Both the position numbers and the translations under genes were made by a program. From assembly GCA_034008185.1 (NCBI GenBank), contig CM067109.1:32830885-32894884 (forward strand): a stretch of DNA of 64,000 bases, written 5' to 3'. Source of the stretch: Gorsachius magnificus. Lineage: Eukaryota > Chordata > Aves > Pelecaniformes > Ardeidae. The notes beneath the pieces were generated by a model. The model was given only the letters and a program-made list of their open reading frames with translations, was not told where the DNA came from and made no database searches. Within the stretch, counting starts at the first letter, position 1. The number at the start of each line of letters is the position of its first letter. Positions 61,801 to 64,000 of this stretch are shown piece by piece.

Positions 61801-64000
61801 TTTTCACTCTTTTAAATTCTTTTGATCATTGGTAGAGATTAATGCTTCAAATTTTCTCTGCCAGAGGAACTGAGTAAAAAACTGTCTTTTCTCGGAATGG
61901 CTATTGTTCACAACATGAGATCAGATTTGCCCTTTGTTAAAACGCTATTTTAAAAATGACCATTGCCTTTTAAATGTCACAAGAACAATGAAATGAAGTT
62001 GCACTCAAAGAAAAATGTTGGCCCTTTATTTTGTCAAGAAGCTGAGAGCACATAGAGAAGGCAGCTGGAGACCTCGGTCCAATTGAGAAGAATGGAAAAA
62101 ATACACTTTCTCAGGTTGCCATTTTTCATAATGATAGTCCATAACCTTAATCCCATTGACCTTTATGGGTTAAACAGATGTTTTGAAAGATGGTGGTTCT
62201 TTGCTCAATTGTTTTTGACTGTCATTGATGGACATATTTTCAAATGAGAAAACTAGCACAAAATATGATTAATATTTTAAATGTAATTAGAGCTGATTAA
62301 AATATTTAAGTGCTTTTTTCTTGCATGTTAAAAATGTTCAATATTTTCCAATTTTAATATATTTTGTATACAGTTTTAAATGCTCAACACATTCCATTTA
62401 AATATTTTCAAAACAGGAACACAAACAATCAAAACAAACAAAAGAGAATGGCCTCCTATTTTGAGAAGTACATTTTATATCATAATTTAAAAAAACCCCA
62501 AAACACCAAGAAAGAAAACAAAAGAGATGAACTGTAGGGAACACACAGGGGTACAACAGAAAGTTTTAAAATAAGAAATGGCATTTTTATGGCAATTCCA
62601 GACAATCTTTAAACTTCTTACAGAACAAAACAATTTTATGTCCATTGTTATCTGAGAATACATGTGAGTCTTCCCTGAAATTTAGAATAACATGAAAGTG
62701 TTTATACCATTCCACTCAACAAACATAAGTGGCCAGATAGAAGTTAACATATATATATCAATCATGATAACCTTAACTTGAAGGTTACCTAATTTTTAAA
62801 CTTAATTCTAACTCCATAAAAAATTAATCAATTAATATGACTTTCTGAAGTTTAGTTCTGTATTTAGAGGGATTTCTTAAAGCTTTCAGGGCACACACAG
62901 TGCTATTTTATACATGATGAAAAAAAGTAAAGGCACCAATAATATTTCTTGTTATAATTTGTCTTCTTTTTTAAATAATGATCTGGAATTTCCTACATTT
63001 GTATGATTAAATAATCTGCCAGATCATGACACATTTTCTTATGTCACAGAATACTAATATGCTATTCTTCCAAATAAGGCTATAATAGCTATAGGTTAAA
63101 AAACTTATTCATACTCTCCTCTATTTAAAGTATCAGAATACTGACCTTCCCAGCTACTAAATTACTTGAGAAACGGTACCTTTTGTACATCTTAGATCTT
63201 GAGTCATATGTTCAGTCCAACCCTGAAATTCCTAGACAGACCAAATCCTGTAAAATGGTATTTAAATACTAGCCTCTGACACAGGATTAGCTCTTAAAAT
63301 GAGTTTCCCACCTAGAGGAGCAGCATGACTTAGACTACATCAACTCCATACCTCTATTATTTTTTTCCATTGCATTTGCAGATCCCGCACCAGATTTTTG
63401 CAAAAGTCAGGTTTTTTTACAAATTCTATCTAGATTATCATTCCCACACAGAACTACCAAGAAATTTTTCACTAAGGTGGCAAGACAGGCTGTGGACAGA
63501 CATTCATCCCTGGTCACTTGTAGGTTATTTGTATTGCCCTTTGATTACCATCCCTGGTCTTTAGTCTGACAGCTGGCACTAAATTTTATGTTTTCCTTTG
63601 TATTATGCCATAAAAACTTGTCATAAAAATGACAGAACATAAAGAGTATTCTTTATAGTAAAAGAAACCATACACAAAACAACAATTCTGATTAATTCTC
63701 AATTCCACCAACAGTATTCAAGGACTAAAGGGAAGATAGAAATTCTCATGTTTTGACATTGTTTAAGTAAGATGCCAGCAAAACAGGAAGTGCCTAAACC
63801 AGTAGATTTATACCATACTGCTATAGTAATCCCTGTACTGCTTGTAGCAGCAGGAACTAAATCTATTCTGAGCTTCTATATAACATTATAATAGAGTTAC
63901 AGTTTGGGTATTTTTGTGTGACCTCAAGTATACTTATTAGGCAATATATCTCCATTATATTCTAGTGAAGAAAAAATAATAGACTTGTATATCAAGGAAA
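58862..64000. other. unique AT-rich DNA, no gene seen
   Basis: No gene, RNA gene or recognisable transposon could be supported. Sub-regions at about 60,400-60,860 and 62,000-62,330 are rich in homeodomain-type TAATTA/GATTAAT cores in sequence of ordinary complexity and could be conserved regulatory DNA. A short CA run lies at 60,228-60,240 and a TAA/AAT run at about 59,896-59,912. Confidence 0.55.

Overview
This window is vertebrate and almost certainly avian nuclear DNA. Evidence is the chicken-repeat-1 (CR1) LINE fragments, two of them ending or beginning in the bird-typical 8-bp tail built on ATTCTATG, and endogenous-retrovirus solo LTRs of two families widespread in birds. The background is AT-rich, has no bacterial gene spacing, and contains no open frame that reads as a conserved host protein. 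It is best described as a gene desert or the inside of a very large intron. No rRNA, tRNA or CRISPR array was recognised.

Layout. 1-2.8 kb: unique AT-rich DNA. 2.78-3.06 kb: a decayed, minus-strand LINE reverse-transcriptase fragment that is not CR1 and looks RTE-like. 3.1-20.5 kb: unique DNA interrupted by one minus-strand CR1 3' end (11.9-12.2 kb). 20.55-22.45 kb: two closely similar solo LTRs of one family in opposite orientation, 727 bp apart. 22.5-27.9 kb: unique DNA with a (TA)21 repeat. 27.9-31.1 kb: two plus-strand CR1 copies, the first ending in a (TTCTC)12 tail, the second a 1.5-kb copy with a broken reverse-transcriptase frame. 31.1-44.8 kb: unique DNA with a minus-strand CR1 end (36.3 kb) and a third solo LTR (37.0-37.6 kb). 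44.85-45.8 and 51.1-52.0 kb: two minus-strand LTRs of a second, longer, GC-richer family. Between them are a plus-strand CR1 (47.6-48.9 kb), a 138-bp imperfect palindrome (49.4 kb) and a (GAAGG)19 array (50.1 kb). 52-64 kb: unique DNA with a truncated LTR of the first family (58.6-58.9 kb).

No set of genes works together here. The biology visible is transposon history: LINE retrotransposition, LTR insertion followed by LTR-LTR recombination to solo LTRs, and microsatellite growth from CR1 tails. Open frames of 60-125 codons occur throughout at about the number expected by chance in 64 kb of AT-rich DNA. The longest frame (213 codons) is the antisense of a CR1. I found no convincing new biological system. 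The observations most worth checking are the non-CR1 LINE fragment, the inverted LTR pair, the palindrome at 49.4 kb and one possible cysteine-rich exon at 56.4 kb.
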